Source: Alphaproteobacteria bacterium (GTDB lineage: Bacteria; Pseudomonadota; Alphaproteobacteria; Micropepsales; Micropepsaceae). Taken from it: a stretch of DNA of 13,562 nucleotides. The stretch is taken from assembly GCA_025935155.1 (NCBI GenBank), contig JAICVV010000022.1, forward strand, positions 1 through 13,562, read 5' to 3'. Under the pieces are notes generated by a model. The model was not told where the DNA came from. It saw only the letters and a program-made list of their open reading frames with translations, and made no database searches. Every line of letters starts with the position of its first letter. Within the stretch, counting starts at the first letter, position 1. Position numbers and translations under genes: made by a program. Shown one piece after another: positions 6,733 through 13,550 of this stretch.

Positions 6733-8454
6733 ATGGCTCGCATTATCATCGCATTTGCCATGTTGCTGGTAGCAGGGATTGTCCAGCCGGCATTCGCTGC
6801 CGCCAAAACCACAGGGCCTTGCGCCCGCCCTGCAGCGGGTAGCGAGGTGTTGCCGCCGCCCGACCTCTTCAGCGCGAATGGCGAGCTGAACGTTTCGCTC
6901 AACTATTATACCGCAGTGGGCGACACGGGAATCACCCTGTTCTGCTTCCAGACGCCGGACGGCATCGAATCGCCGACGTTGAACGTCAATCCGGGCGACA
7001 CCATCAACATCACGCTGACCAACATGGTGCCGCAGGCGCCGGGCGCGCCTGCCGAAATGGTGTCGAACGACAGCAACAAGTGTGGCGCCAAGATTATGAC
7101 GCCAACTTCGACCAACATCCACTTTCATGGCGTGAATACTTCGCCGCGCTGTCACAGCGATGAGGTGATCCACACCTTGGTGAATTCAGGGCAGACCTTC
7201 AATTACAAGATCAAGATTCCGAAAAACGAGCCACCCGGACTGTACTGGTACCATCCGCATATTCACGGCGTATCGTCCGTTGCTGTGCAGGGCGGCGCGA
7301 GCGGCGCGATCATCGTACAGGGCATCGAGAACATTCAGCCGGCGGTGGCAGGCCTGCCGCAACGCGTCCTCCTGCTGCGCGATCAGCCGCTGCCCTGGTT
7401 GATCGTGCAAGAATCGACCGCGCCATTCTGGGACATATCCGCGAATTACGTGCCGATTACGTATTCGAAATTCGTTCCGGCGATCATAAAAATGCAGACC
7501 GGCAGCAAGGAGTTCTGGCGGGTGGCCAACGCGTCTGCCAATACCATCATGGACCTGCAGCTGGTGTACGATGGCAAGCCACAAGCCCTGCAGGTTGTCG
7601 GGTTCGATGGCGTGCCCACCGGCTCGCAGGATGGGAAGCGGCAGGGAACGATCATCACCGAGAAGCACCTGCTCATTCCGCCGGCCGGTCGCGCTGAGTT
7701 TATCGTGCAGGCTCCGGACGCCGGCGTGAAGCAAGCGAAGTTGGTCACCAATCACGTCGATAGCGGCCCTGCGGGCGACAATCTGCCGGCGCGCACCATC
7801 GCGTTGATTCAGACGTCCGCCAAGCCAGCCCATTTGCGGAAAATGCCGATGCCGAGTGCGGCGCCGCACCGGCAGCGGTTCGAAGATCTCTCCGATGTGA
7901 AGGTAACGGCAGACCGCAAGCTGTTCTTCTACGAAGTGTTTATCGAGTCTCGCCAGCCACCGCCGCCCGGAAAGGCGCATCCGATCCCGCCGCCGGATAA
8001 GGACGGGCAAATGCAGTTTTTCATCACCGTCGATGGCCAGCAGAACAAGGTTTACGATCCGGCCAATCCGCCGGCGATCACCACCAACAAGGGTGCGGTG
8101 GAAGACTGGACAATCGAGAACCGCACAACCGAAGATCATGAATTCCACATGCACCAGATCCATTTCCTGCTTCTGGCCATTGACGGAAATCCGGTGCCGA
8201 AGAACCAGCGGCAGTTCTACGATACCTATCCGGTACACTATTGGGACGGTATAAGCGGAACCTATCCCAGCATAACCGTGCGCATGGATTTCCGCGGTGC
8301 CGTAACGGGCGATTTCGTCTATCACTGCCACATCCTCGATCATGAGGATGGAGGCATGATGGCGATTATCCGCGTCAACCCGGCAGCCAAGGCAAAGCAG
8401 GGAAAGCTAGCGCAGGGCGGCGGTAGCTCGAAGGCGATTCACGCTGCGAAGTAG
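6733..8454 (+). CDS. Secreted three-domain multicopper oxidase
   Basis: A 573-residue protein from ATG 6733, with AGGGG at 6722-6726; the in-frame TTG at 6727 is too close to that site. A signal peptide (MARIIIAFAMLLVAGIVQPAFA) predicts export. All four copper motifs are present: HFHG (130-133), WYHPHIHG (172-179), HEFHMHQIH (469-477) and HCHILDHEDGGM (531-542). They supply the trinuclear cluster ligands and a type 1 site with C532, H537 and probable axial M542. These enzymes oxidise phenols, metals or similar donors and reduce O2 to water; the substrate cannot be read from sequence. Motif three has Glu where laccases usually have Pro (HPFHLHG), marking a distinct subfamily. Four other mature cysteines near the N-terminus may form disulfides. 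The C-terminus is a Lys/Gly-rich tail. Expression probably depends on read-through from the Kelch gene or on a promoter inside it. Confidence 0.93.
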   Translation: MARIIIAFAMLLVAGIVQPAFAAAKTTGPCARPAAGSEVLPPPDLFSANGELNVSLNYYTAVGDTGITLFCFQTPDGIESPTLNVNPGDTINITLTNMVPQAPGAPAEMVSNDSNKCGAKIMTPTSTNIHFHGVNTSPRCHSDEVIHTLVNSGQTFNYKIKIPKNEPPGLYWYHPHIHGVSSVAVQGGASGAIIVQGIENIQPAVAGLPQRVLLLRDQPLPWLIVQESTAPFWDISANYVPITYSKFVPAIIKMQTGSKEFWRVANASANTIMDLQLVYDGKPQALQVVGFDGVPTGSQDGKRQGTIITEKHLLIPPAGRAEFIVQAPDAGVKQAKLVTNHVDSGPAGDNLPARTIALIQTSAKPAHLRKMPMPSAAPHRQRFEDLSDVKVTADRKLFFYEVFIESRQPPPPGKAHPIPPPDKDGQMQFFITVDGQQNKVYDPANPPAITTNKGAVEDWTIENRTTEDHEFHMHQIHFLLLAIDGNPVPKNQRQFYDTYPVHYWDGISGTYPSITVRMDFRGAVTGDFVYHCHILDHEDGGMMAIIRVNPAAKAKQGKLAQGGGSSKAIHAAK

Positions 8455-8461
8455 CTCGTGC

Positions 8462-8731
8462 TTACGCGAGGAGATCGGCGCGGTCCGGGTGACGCCGGAA
8501 CCAGGACCGCGCATAGGGACACAGCGGCGCGACCTTGAGGCGATGATCGCGCGCGTAATCCGCGATTGCAGTCATAAGGCGGCCGGCCGTGCCTTTGCCG
8601 CGCAGCGGGAGGGGCGCCTCCACATGAGGAATCACGATGGTATCCCCGCGGCGGCGGTAGGTGGCGAACGCCGTCAGCCCGTTCTCCTCCAGCTCAAAGC
8701 GCTGCTTTTCGGCATTGTCGGAAAAATCCAT
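8462..8731 (-). CDS. Small GNAT-family N-acetyltransferase (YjdJ-like)
   Basis: An 89-residue protein of the short GNAT type (Acetyltransf_CG). It shows the substrate strand RGDTIVIPHVEAPLPLRG, the acetyl-CoA loop RGKGTAGRL, a following helix, and the family's typical ending APLCPYARSWFRRHP. A longer frame to 8881 exists, but the extra N-terminus is unlike the family and overlaps the DUF2842 gene, so the ATG at 8731 is chosen; its Shine-Dalgarno site is weak. It lies 13 bases downstream of DUF2842 on the same strand, likely one transcript, and its end is seven bases from the end of the multicopper oxidase gene. Family members are small uncharacterised acetyltransferases; the acceptor is unknown. 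Confidence 0.85.
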   Translation of the reverse strand: MDFSDNAEKQRFELEENGLTAFATYRRRGDTIVIPHVEAPLPLRGKGTAGRLMTAIADYARDHRLKVAPLCPYARSWFRRHPDRADLLA

Positions 8732-8744
8732 GGGCGGCCTGGCG

Positions 8745-8996
8745 CTATATTTCGGAAATGTCTGGCGGGATCGCGCGCGGCCGCGAAGGCTCGTCGCGCG
8801 ACATCCATGGCAGCATAAGGCCAATCGGCAGAATCCACGCCATCCCCACGATGGCATAATAGAGAAACTGCACCACCACATGCGCGTGCGGCAGGACGCG
8901 CACCGCCAGTGCCATAGCCAGCAGCGCGTATACCGGGAGCCAGATCACGATAACAATGGCTCCGATCAGCTTCTTTGTGCGCGGCCTCAGAGCCAT
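8745..8996 (-). CDS. DUF2842 family small membrane protein
   Basis: An 83-residue protein starting MALRPRTKKLIG, with two predicted membrane helices (about 10-33 and 42-65) separated by the short RVLPHAH segment. The charged first residues, RTKKLIG motif and AWILP in the second helix are the pattern I associate with DUF2842, an alphaproteobacterial family of unknown function. ATG 8996 is preferred; a TTG 21 bases further upstream is less likely. It is divergent from ctaA, a pairing common in alphaproteobacteria. This suggests, but does not show, a link with heme A or cytochrome oxidase biogenesis. Confidence 0.85.
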   Translation of the reverse strand: MALRPRTKKLIGAIVIVIWLPVYALLAMALAVRVLPHAHVVVQFLYYAIVGMAWILPIGLMLPWMSRDEPSRPRAIPPDISEI

Positions 8997-9017
8997 GGAT
9001 TGATTTGGTCCGTGCAA

Positions 9018-9034
9018 GAGATTTCGGAAGTCTC
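9018..9034. promoter_or_regulatory. Dyad-symmetric candidate operator between DUF2842 and ctaA
   Basis: GAGA-N-TTC-N-GAA-N-TCTC forms a 17-base dyad with every arm base symmetric, centred at 9026, in the 115-base divergent gap. It lies 22 bases upstream of the DUF2842 ATG and about 78 bases upstream of the ctaA ATG. Such a position suits a regulator binding site, but no regulator can be named, and one short dyad can occur by chance. Confidence 0.3.
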
Positions 9035-9111
9035 AAATAGACCAGAGCCTTCCCGGAGGGAACTGTACAGCCGCATGGACGCAGTTGAGCGCAGCCGGTA
9101 ACAGGCGTGCG

Positions 9112-10275
9112 ATGACCGGTCTTGTCGCCACCCAGCCTACAAATGCCCTTCAATCCCGCCGCGCCGTGGGCTGGTGGCTGATCGTTATCGCGCTGATGAT
9201 CGCGGCTATGGTGGCGATCGGCGGCCTGACGCGGCTGACCGGCTCGGGACTCTCCATCACCGAATGGGATCCGGTGATGGGCGCCATCCCACCGTTGTCG
9301 CAAGCCGAGTGGCTCGATGCGTTCCACAAATATCAGCGGATTCCGCAATACATCCGCGAGCATCGGGGTATGTCGCTCTCGCAGTTCCAGTTCATCTACT
9401 GGTGGGAGTGGACGCACCGGTTGCTCGGGCGGCTGATCGGCTTCGTGTTCCTGTTGCCGTTCCTGTTCTTCGCGTGGACTGGCGCGATTACGCGACGCGA
9501 CCTCCCGCGCATGGTGGTGCTGTTTGCTTTAGGCGGTCTGCAGGGCTTTGTCGGTTGGTGGATGGTGGAAAGCGGCTTGGAGACGCGGGTCTCCGTTTCG
9601 CAATACCGCCTCGCCATTCACCTCGGCGTGGCACTGATCCTATTTGGCGCAATCCTGTGGACTGCGCTGGAGTATCTGCGCCCCCCACCCGCGTCGCTTC
9701 GCTCCGCGACCTCCCCGCAAGGGGGAGGTAAAAAAGAAGCTGCACCCTTCAATTCACCTCCCCCTACCCGGGGAGGTCGAACCGCCGAAGCGTCAGCGAA
9801 GGCGGTTCGGGTGGGGGGCTTTGCACTTGCTTTCCCCTTCCTCGTCTACCTGCAGATGCTGCTGGGGGCGCTGGTGGCGGGGCTGCATGCGGGACTGATC
9901 TACAACACCTGGCCGTCGATGGATGGGCGCTTCCTGCCGGAGCATCCGTTCTTTTCGGCGCCATGGTGGATCAACTTCTTCGAGAACCCGGGCTTGGCGC
10001 AGTTCGATCACCGCATCGGCGCGTACATCGTTGCGCTCGCTGCGATTTTCCTGTGGTGGTCTGCCATGCGCGCCAAGGTCACCGGCCTCGCGCGCACCAG
10101 CGCTTATGCCATCCTGATCGTCACATTCGTGCAGATCGCGCTCGGCATCGCCACTTTGCTCAATCAGGCGCCGATCCCGTTATCCGCGCTGCACCAGCTC
10201 ACCGCGCTCGCGCTCCTCTCCGCAGCGCTATGGCACGCCTTTGAATGCCGCCGTTGCTATGCCGCCAGCGCCTGA
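9112..10275 (+). CDS. ctaA: Heme A synthase (COX15/CtaA) with an in-frame repeat-encoded insert
   Basis: A 387-residue integral membrane protein that converts heme O to heme A for aa3-type cytochrome oxidase. The COX15 motif LTGSGLSITEWDPVMGAIPP (residues 43-61) is present, as are the EW..F.KY..IPQY region and the four conserved histidines in helices (H102 in WEWTHR, H170, H300 in FDHRIGAY, H361 in LHQLTAL). Eight membrane helices are expected in two four-helix halves. Residues about 190-236 are not part of the family: they form a Pro/Gly/Arg-rich stretch encoded by the palindromic repeat at 9680-9819. It lies in the loop between the halves, where an extra loop could be tolerated. Without it the protein would be about 340 residues. 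ATG 9112 is chosen over a TTG at 9085. The 3' end overlaps metY by 19 bases tail to tail. Confidence 0.93.
   Translation: MTGLVATQPTNALQSRRAVGWWLIVIALMIAAMVAIGGLTRLTGSGLSITEWDPVMGAIPPLSQAEWLDAFHKYQRIPQYIREHRGMSLSQFQFIYWWEWTHRLLGRLIGFVFLLPFLFFAWTGAITRRDLPRMVVLFALGGLQGFVGWWMVESGLETRVSVSQYRLAIHLGVALILFGAILWTALEYLRPPPASLRSATSPQGGGKKEAAPFNSPPPTRGGRTAEASAKAVRVGGFALAFPFLVYLQMLLGALVAGLHAGLIYNTWPSMDGRFLPEHPFFSAPWWINFFENPGLAQFDHRIGAYIVALAAIFLWWSAMRAKVTGLARTSAYAILIVTFVQIALGIATLLNQAPIPLSALHQLTALALLSAALWHAFECRRCYAASA
9680..9819. repeat. Palindromic mosaic element inserted in frame in ctaA
   Basis: The element is bounded by an 11-base perfect inverted repeat, GCCCCCCACCC (9680-9690) and GGGTGGGGGGC (9809-9819). 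Inside are four perfect hairpins. GTCGC/GCGAC spans 9693-9710 and ACCTCCCC/GGGGAGGT spans 9709-9729. A second ACCTCCCC/GGGGAGGT spans 9756-9777, and CGAACCGCC/GGCGGTTCG spans 9778-9809. It contributes about 47 codons without a stop or frameshift. This is reminiscent of Rickettsia palindromic elements and of intergenic REP-type repeats in alphaproteobacteria. No mobility gene is near. Confidence 0.85.
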
Positions 10276-11528
10276 TCGAGATCGGCGATGATATCGTCCA
10301 CGGTCTCAATGCCGATGGAAAGGCGCACCACGTCGTCGCCTGCGCCGGCCAGCGCCCGCTGTTCCGGCTGAAGCTGGCGGTGCGTGGTGGACGCGGGATG
10401 AATGATCAGGCTGCGCACATCCCCCACATTGGCGAGATGGCTGAACAATTTCACATTGTTCACCAGCTTCACGCCGGCGTCGTAGCCGCCCTTCAACCCG
10501 AAGGTGAACACCGCGCCCGCGCCTTTCGGCGAATAGGTGCGGGCGAGACCATAACAGGGATCGTCCTCCAGTCCGGCGTAGTTCACCCATGCCACTTTCG
10601 GATGTCGCTTCAGCCACTGCGCCACCGCCAGCGCGTTGTCGCAATGGCGCTGCATGCGCAAGGGCAGAGTCTCAATTCCCTGCAGCACAAGAAATGCGTT
10701 CATCGGCGCAAGCGCCGGCCCCAGATCGCGCAGGCCCAGGACGCGGCAGGCAATCGCGTATGACAAATCGCCAAACGTCTCCCACAGCCGCATGCCGCCG
10801 TAAGACGGGCAGGGCTCGGACAGCGACGGGAACTTGCCGCTGCCCCAGTTGAACTTGCCGCTGTCCACGATCAGGCCGCAGATCGAATTCCCGTGCCCGC
10901 CGAGAAATTTGGTACCGGAGTGCACCACGATGTCGGCGCCCCATTCGAAGGGGCGAATGAGATACGGCGTTGCGAAGGTGTTATCCACGATCAGCGGCAC
11001 GCCGGCCGAATGCGCAATGGCCGCAATGGCCTCAATATCGGTGATCATGCCGCCCGGATTGGCGATGCTCTCGATGAAGACGGCGCGGGTCTTGTCCGAC
11101 AGCGCGGCGCGGAAGCTTTCGGGCTCGCGGCCATCCGCCCACTTCACGTGCCAGTCGAACTTCGCGAAGCCCTGCGAAAGCTGATTGACCGAGCCGCCAT
11201 ACAGCTGGCGCGCGGCCACGATCTCCATTCCCGGCTGCATCAAGGTGTGGAATGCAATCAGCTGCGCTGCATGGCCGGATGCCACTGCCAATCCGGAACG
11301 CCCGCCTTCCAGCGCCGCGATCCGTTCCTCCAGCACCGCGTTGGTCGGATTCATAATCCGCGAATAGATGTTGCCGAACACCTGCAGGTTGAACAGCGCG
11401 GCGGCGTGATCCGCGTCTTCGAAGACGAAAGAGGTAGTCTGATAAATGGGCGTGGCGCGGGCGCCGGTGGCGGGATCGGGCTGCGCGCCCGCATGCACCG
11501 CCAGCGTATCGAAACCGTAGTCTGCCAT
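10257..11528 (-). CDS. metY: O-acetylhomoserine sulfhydrylase / aminocarboxypropyltransferase
   Basis: A 423-residue PLP enzyme of the Cys/Met metabolism class. Markers are the N-terminus DTLAVHAGAQPDPATGARATPIYQTTSF, YSRIMNPTNAVLEERIAALEGG, the aspartate in VDNTFATPYL, and the PLP lysine K207 in HSGTKFLGGHG. The length of about 425 residues and the large-domain inserts (NWGSGKFPSLSEPCPSYGG) favour MetY over MetB, MetC or MetZ, which are nearer 390. It makes homocysteine from O-acetylhomoserine and sulfide (or methionine with methanethiol) in the cytoplasm. GGAGG (plus-strand CCTCC, 11534-11538) is a good ribosome site six bases before the ATG. No SAM riboswitch signature is visible in the short leader. 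Confidence 0.94.
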   Translation of the reverse strand: MADYGFDTLAVHAGAQPDPATGARATPIYQTTSFVFEDADHAAALFNLQVFGNIYSRIMNPTNAVLEERIAALEGGRSGLAVASGHAAQLIAFHTLMQPGMEIVAARQLYGGSVNQLSQGFAKFDWHVKWADGREPESFRAALSDKTRAVFIESIANPGGMITDIEAIAAIAHSAGVPLIVDNTFATPYLIRPFEWGADIVVHSGTKFLGGHGNSICGLIVDSGKFNWGSGKFPSLSEPCPSYGGMRLWETFGDLSYAIACRVLGLRDLGPALAPMNAFLVLQGIETLPLRMQRHCDNALAVAQWLKRHPKVAWVNYAGLEDDPCYGLARTYSPKGAGAVFTFGLKGGYDAGVKLVNNVKLFSHLANVGDVRSLIIHPASTTHRQLQPEQRALAGAGDDVVRLSIGIETVDDIIADLDQALAA

Positions 11529-11592
11529 GAGCGCCTCCGAAGAACCTTCGCCGGTTCTAACCAGTCATGGCAGCCTCAGCCAGAGCAGCGGA

Positions 11593-11841
11593 TTAATGCG
11601 CGGCAGCCGCGTGCTGCGCTTGCGCCTTCTGTGCGGCGGCCTTCTGCTCCTGCTCCTTCTTATGCGCGAGATGATGGCCAACGATGCAGCCGGCAGCGGC
11701 ACCCAGTAAAGTGTGACGATGCATGAAGTGTCCGGCAACACCGCCGACCAGCGCGCCCTTGATGCAGCCTTTGGCCTCCGCGGCGCTGTTTCCCACAAAC
11801 ATCAGCAGGCCGGCGGTGGCCAGAATGGAAATCGCTTTCAT
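11593..11841 (-). CDS. Small exported glycine-zipper protein
   Basis: An 82-residue protein with a signal peptide (MKAISILATAGLLMFVGNSAAEA). The mature part has two GxxxGxxxG zippers (G29-G33-G37 and G47-G51-G55), separated by HFMHRHTLL, with one cysteine beside each (C26, C52). The tail is Lys/Gln/Ala/His-rich and probably extended or helical. GGGAG precedes the ATG at a good distance. Glycine-zipper proteins of this size sit in the envelope, but their roles are mostly unknown; I assign none. It lies 64 bases upstream of metY on the same strand. Confidence 0.75.
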   Translation of the reverse strand: MKAISILATAGLLMFVGNSAAEAKGCIKGALVGGVAGHFMHRHTLLGAAAGCIVGHHLAHKKEQEQKAAAQKAQAQHAAAAH

Positions 11842-11912
11842 TGTCTGCTCCCGAGTTTTCGGCCAACAATCCGCGAAAAGAGATAGGCGTTCTCGCGCGC
11901 TTGTGAAGAGTG

Positions 11913-12428
11913 TCAGGCGCGTTTCAGCGAGCCGCCTTTGCCGAACAGAAGCGGCTTGCGATTGTCGATCACCTTGCGGTTCACGCCCATCCAGCCGATC
12001 TCGCCGGAGAAGCGGCCGTGCTCGATCTTCGGGCAGCGATCCATAATGACGGTGAGGCCGGCGGCGCGCGCCATCTCCGCAGCCTCCTCGTTGACGACGC
12101 CCAGCTGCATCCAGATGGTTCTAATGCCGAGGCGCTCTTTCTCTTGCAGCGCTTCGTTCACGATGCCTGGCGCGGCTTCGGAAGCACGGAAGATGTCCAC
12201 CATGTCGACCGGCGCCGGCACATCCTTCAGCGACGCGTAAACGCGCTGGCCGAGAATCTCCTTGCCCGCGAGTCCGGGATTGACCGGATGAATGACATAG
12301 CCCTTCGCCAGCAGGTACATCATGGCGAAATAAGAGGGCCGCATGTCGTTCCCGCTCGCTCCCACGATGGCAATCGCCTTGGTGGTGCGCAGCACGGATT
12401 TGATCAGTTCATCGGAGTAGCCGGGCAT
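11913..12428 (-). CDS. CoA-binding protein, YccU-like
   Basis: A 171-residue Rossmann-type CoA-binding domain protein (CoA_binding_2). The nucleotide loop IAIVGASGNDMRPSY is near residue 20, followed by GYVIHPVNPGLAGKEILGQ, then SLKDVP, and WMQLGVVNEEAAEMARAAG and the DRCPKIEHGR block near the C-terminus. The frame remains open to 12617, but that extension is translation of the palindromic repeat upstream. The family N-terminus fits the ATG at 12428, which has only a weak ribosome site. The molecular function is not established; relatives bind CoA or nucleotides. Close to metY and a crotonase in this window, a grouping that recurs in alphaproteobacteria near ribosomal protein genes as I recall. 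Confidence 0.9.
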   Translation of the reverse strand: MPGYSDELIKSVLRTTKAIAIVGASGNDMRPSYFAMMYLLAKGYVIHPVNPGLAGKEILGQRVYASLKDVPAPVDMVDIFRASEAAPGIVNEALQEKERLGIRTIWMQLGVVNEEAAEMARAAGLTVIMDRCPKIEHGRFSGEIGWMGVNRKVIDNRKPLLFGKGGSLKRA

Positions 12429-12459
12429 TCTAAACGCCAGCAGCGAAGAGCAAATGGCT

Positions 12460-12597
12460 CTCCCCCCGTTTACGGGGGGAGTACCGCCGAAGGCGGGGAG
12501 GGGGGCGGACGCTCCCGCCCCTTCCACCATGCTTTCGCGAACGCGCTCTCGCGCGCTTCGCTGCATGGTCCTCCTCCCCCGCCTTGTGGGGGAGGAG
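12460..12597. repeat. Intergenic palindromic mosaic between crotonase and CoA-binding genes
   Basis: Four stems fill most of the 195-base gap. CTCCCCCC/GGGGGGAG spans 12460-12481, CCGCC/GGCGG around GAA spans 12484-12496, ACCATGC/GCATGGT bounds 12526-12569, and CTCCTCCCCC/GGGGGAGGAG spans 12571-12597. The CCGCCGAAGGCGG core and the CTCCCC/GGGGAG arms resemble those of the ctaA element, where the core loop is longer. I infer the same repeat family. The hairpins could also limit transcription between the two genes, although no T-run follows. Confidence 0.75.
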
Positions 12598-12623
12598 CAA
12601 GTGTCCGTGCACACCATCCGTAT

Positions 12624-13424
12624 TCAGTCCGGCCATTTGGGTTCGCGCTTTTCGAGGAAGGCGCAGATGCCTTCGGCGGATTCCGCGTGAAGCATGTTTT
12701 CTGTCATCACGCGAGACGCATAATCATAGGCTTCCGAGAGCGGCATTTCGAGCTGGCGATAGAACGCTTCCTTGCCAATCTTCACCGTGGCGCGCGGCTT
12801 GGAGGCGATCAGCTGCGCAAGCTGAATGGTTTCGTCTTCGAGTGAGGCGGCCGGAACGACGCGGTTTACCAATCCGATGTTGCGGGCGTACTCTGCGGAA
12901 ATCGTTTCGCCCGTCAGCAGCATCTGCATCGCTGCTTTCCGCGATACATTTCGCGACAGTGCCACCATCGGTGTGGAGCAGAACAGGCCGATGTTGACCC
13001 CCGGCGTTGCGAATCGCGCGGTCTGCGATGCCACCGCCAGATCGCAACTCGCCACCAGTTGGCAACCAGCTGCCGTTGCGATTCCCTGCACCTGTGCAAT
13101 CACCGGCTTGGGATGCCGCACAATCGTCTGCATAAGCTTCGAGCATTGCGCAAAAGCGGAGGCGAACGCGGCGCGGCCGCGATCGGGGTCCCCGCGCAGC
13201 TCCGTCATTTCCTTCAGATCGTGCCCGGCGCAGAACGCCGAACCTTCTGCCGCAAGTACAATCGCGCGAGAACTGTCGTCCGCGGCTGCGTCGAAGGCCT
13301 TTTGCAGCGCCGGCATCATTGCTGAACTCAGGGCATTGCGCGCGCCGGCGCGATTCATCGTCAGCCGCAGCACGGCGCCGCGCCGCTCAACGAGCACCAG
13401 ATCGTCGGAAACAAAAGCACTCAT
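12624..13424 (-). CDS. Enoyl-CoA hydratase/isomerase family protein, ECHDC3-like
   Basis: A 266-residue crotonase-fold protein. The oxyanion-hole segments are SAFCAGHDLKEM (62-73) and GIATAAGCQLVASCDLA (114-130), followed by FATPGVNIGLFCSTPMVAL. This last block and the ending ICAFLEKREPKWPD closely match the ECHDC3 subgroup as I remember it. Both catalytic glutamates of classical enoyl-CoA hydratase are replaced: Q122 stands where the GCELA-type Glu is expected, and G142 where PEILLG has Glu. Normal hydration of enoyl-CoA is therefore unlikely; another acyl-CoA reaction or a regulatory role is possible. No Shine-Dalgarno site precedes the ATG, but a promoter sits directly upstream, suggesting a leaderless message. 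Confidence 0.92.
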   Translation of the reverse strand: MSAFVSDDLVLVERRGAVLRLTMNRAGARNALSSAMMPALQKAFDAAADDSSRAIVLAAEGSAFCAGHDLKEMTELRGDPDRGRAAFASAFAQCSKLMQTIVRHPKPVIAQVQGIATAAGCQLVASCDLAVASQTARFATPGVNIGLFCSTPMVALSRNVSRKAAMQMLLTGETISAEYARNIGLVNRVVPAASLEDETIQLAQLIASKPRATVKIGKEAFYRQLEMPLSEAYDYASRVMTENMLHAESAEGICAFLEKREPKWPD

Positions 13425-13430
13425 TGCGTT

Positions 13431-13459
13431 CTTATAGAGTCATTCGTTCGGCGCGTCAT
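13431..13459 (-). promoter_or_regulatory. Candidate sigma-70-type promoter of the crotonase gene
   Basis: On the minus strand ATGACG (13459-13454) and TATAAG (13436-13431) are spaced by 17 bases, four and five matches to the consensus boxes. Transcription would start about seven bases downstream, at the ATG itself (13424), giving a leaderless mRNA. No ribosome site lies in between, which fits. Confidence 0.4.
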
Positions 13460-13550
13460 CGCGGCAAGCGGGAATATCGGCGAGTAGCAGCCGGAACGGC
13501 TGGGGCAGCTTGGCGTTATCAGCGCATAATCCACCCTCAGGGAGATCTGC

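Noticed and set aside
7186..8343. 385-codon frame antisense to the multicopper oxidase
   Set aside because: A shadow of a high-GC gene; the plus strand has all four copper motifs and a signal peptide.
8732..8881. 50-residue N-terminal extension of the GNAT protein
   Set aside because: It overlaps the DUF2842 gene in another frame and is unlike the family.
11529..11592. SAM-II riboswitch in front of metY
   Set aside because: The leader is short, with only a small CGAAG/CTTCG stem and a normal ribosome site; no SAM-II signature is seen.
10893..11726. 277-codon frame antisense to metY
   Set aside because: The opposite strand encodes a clear PLP enzyme; this frame has no recognisable content.
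12460..12597. CRISPR array
   Set aside because: The repeats are palindromic modules of different sizes without regular spacing or unique spacers.
12429..12617. 63-residue N-terminal extension of the CoA-binding protein
   Set aside because: It is translation of the palindromic repeat; the family begins at the ATG at 12428.
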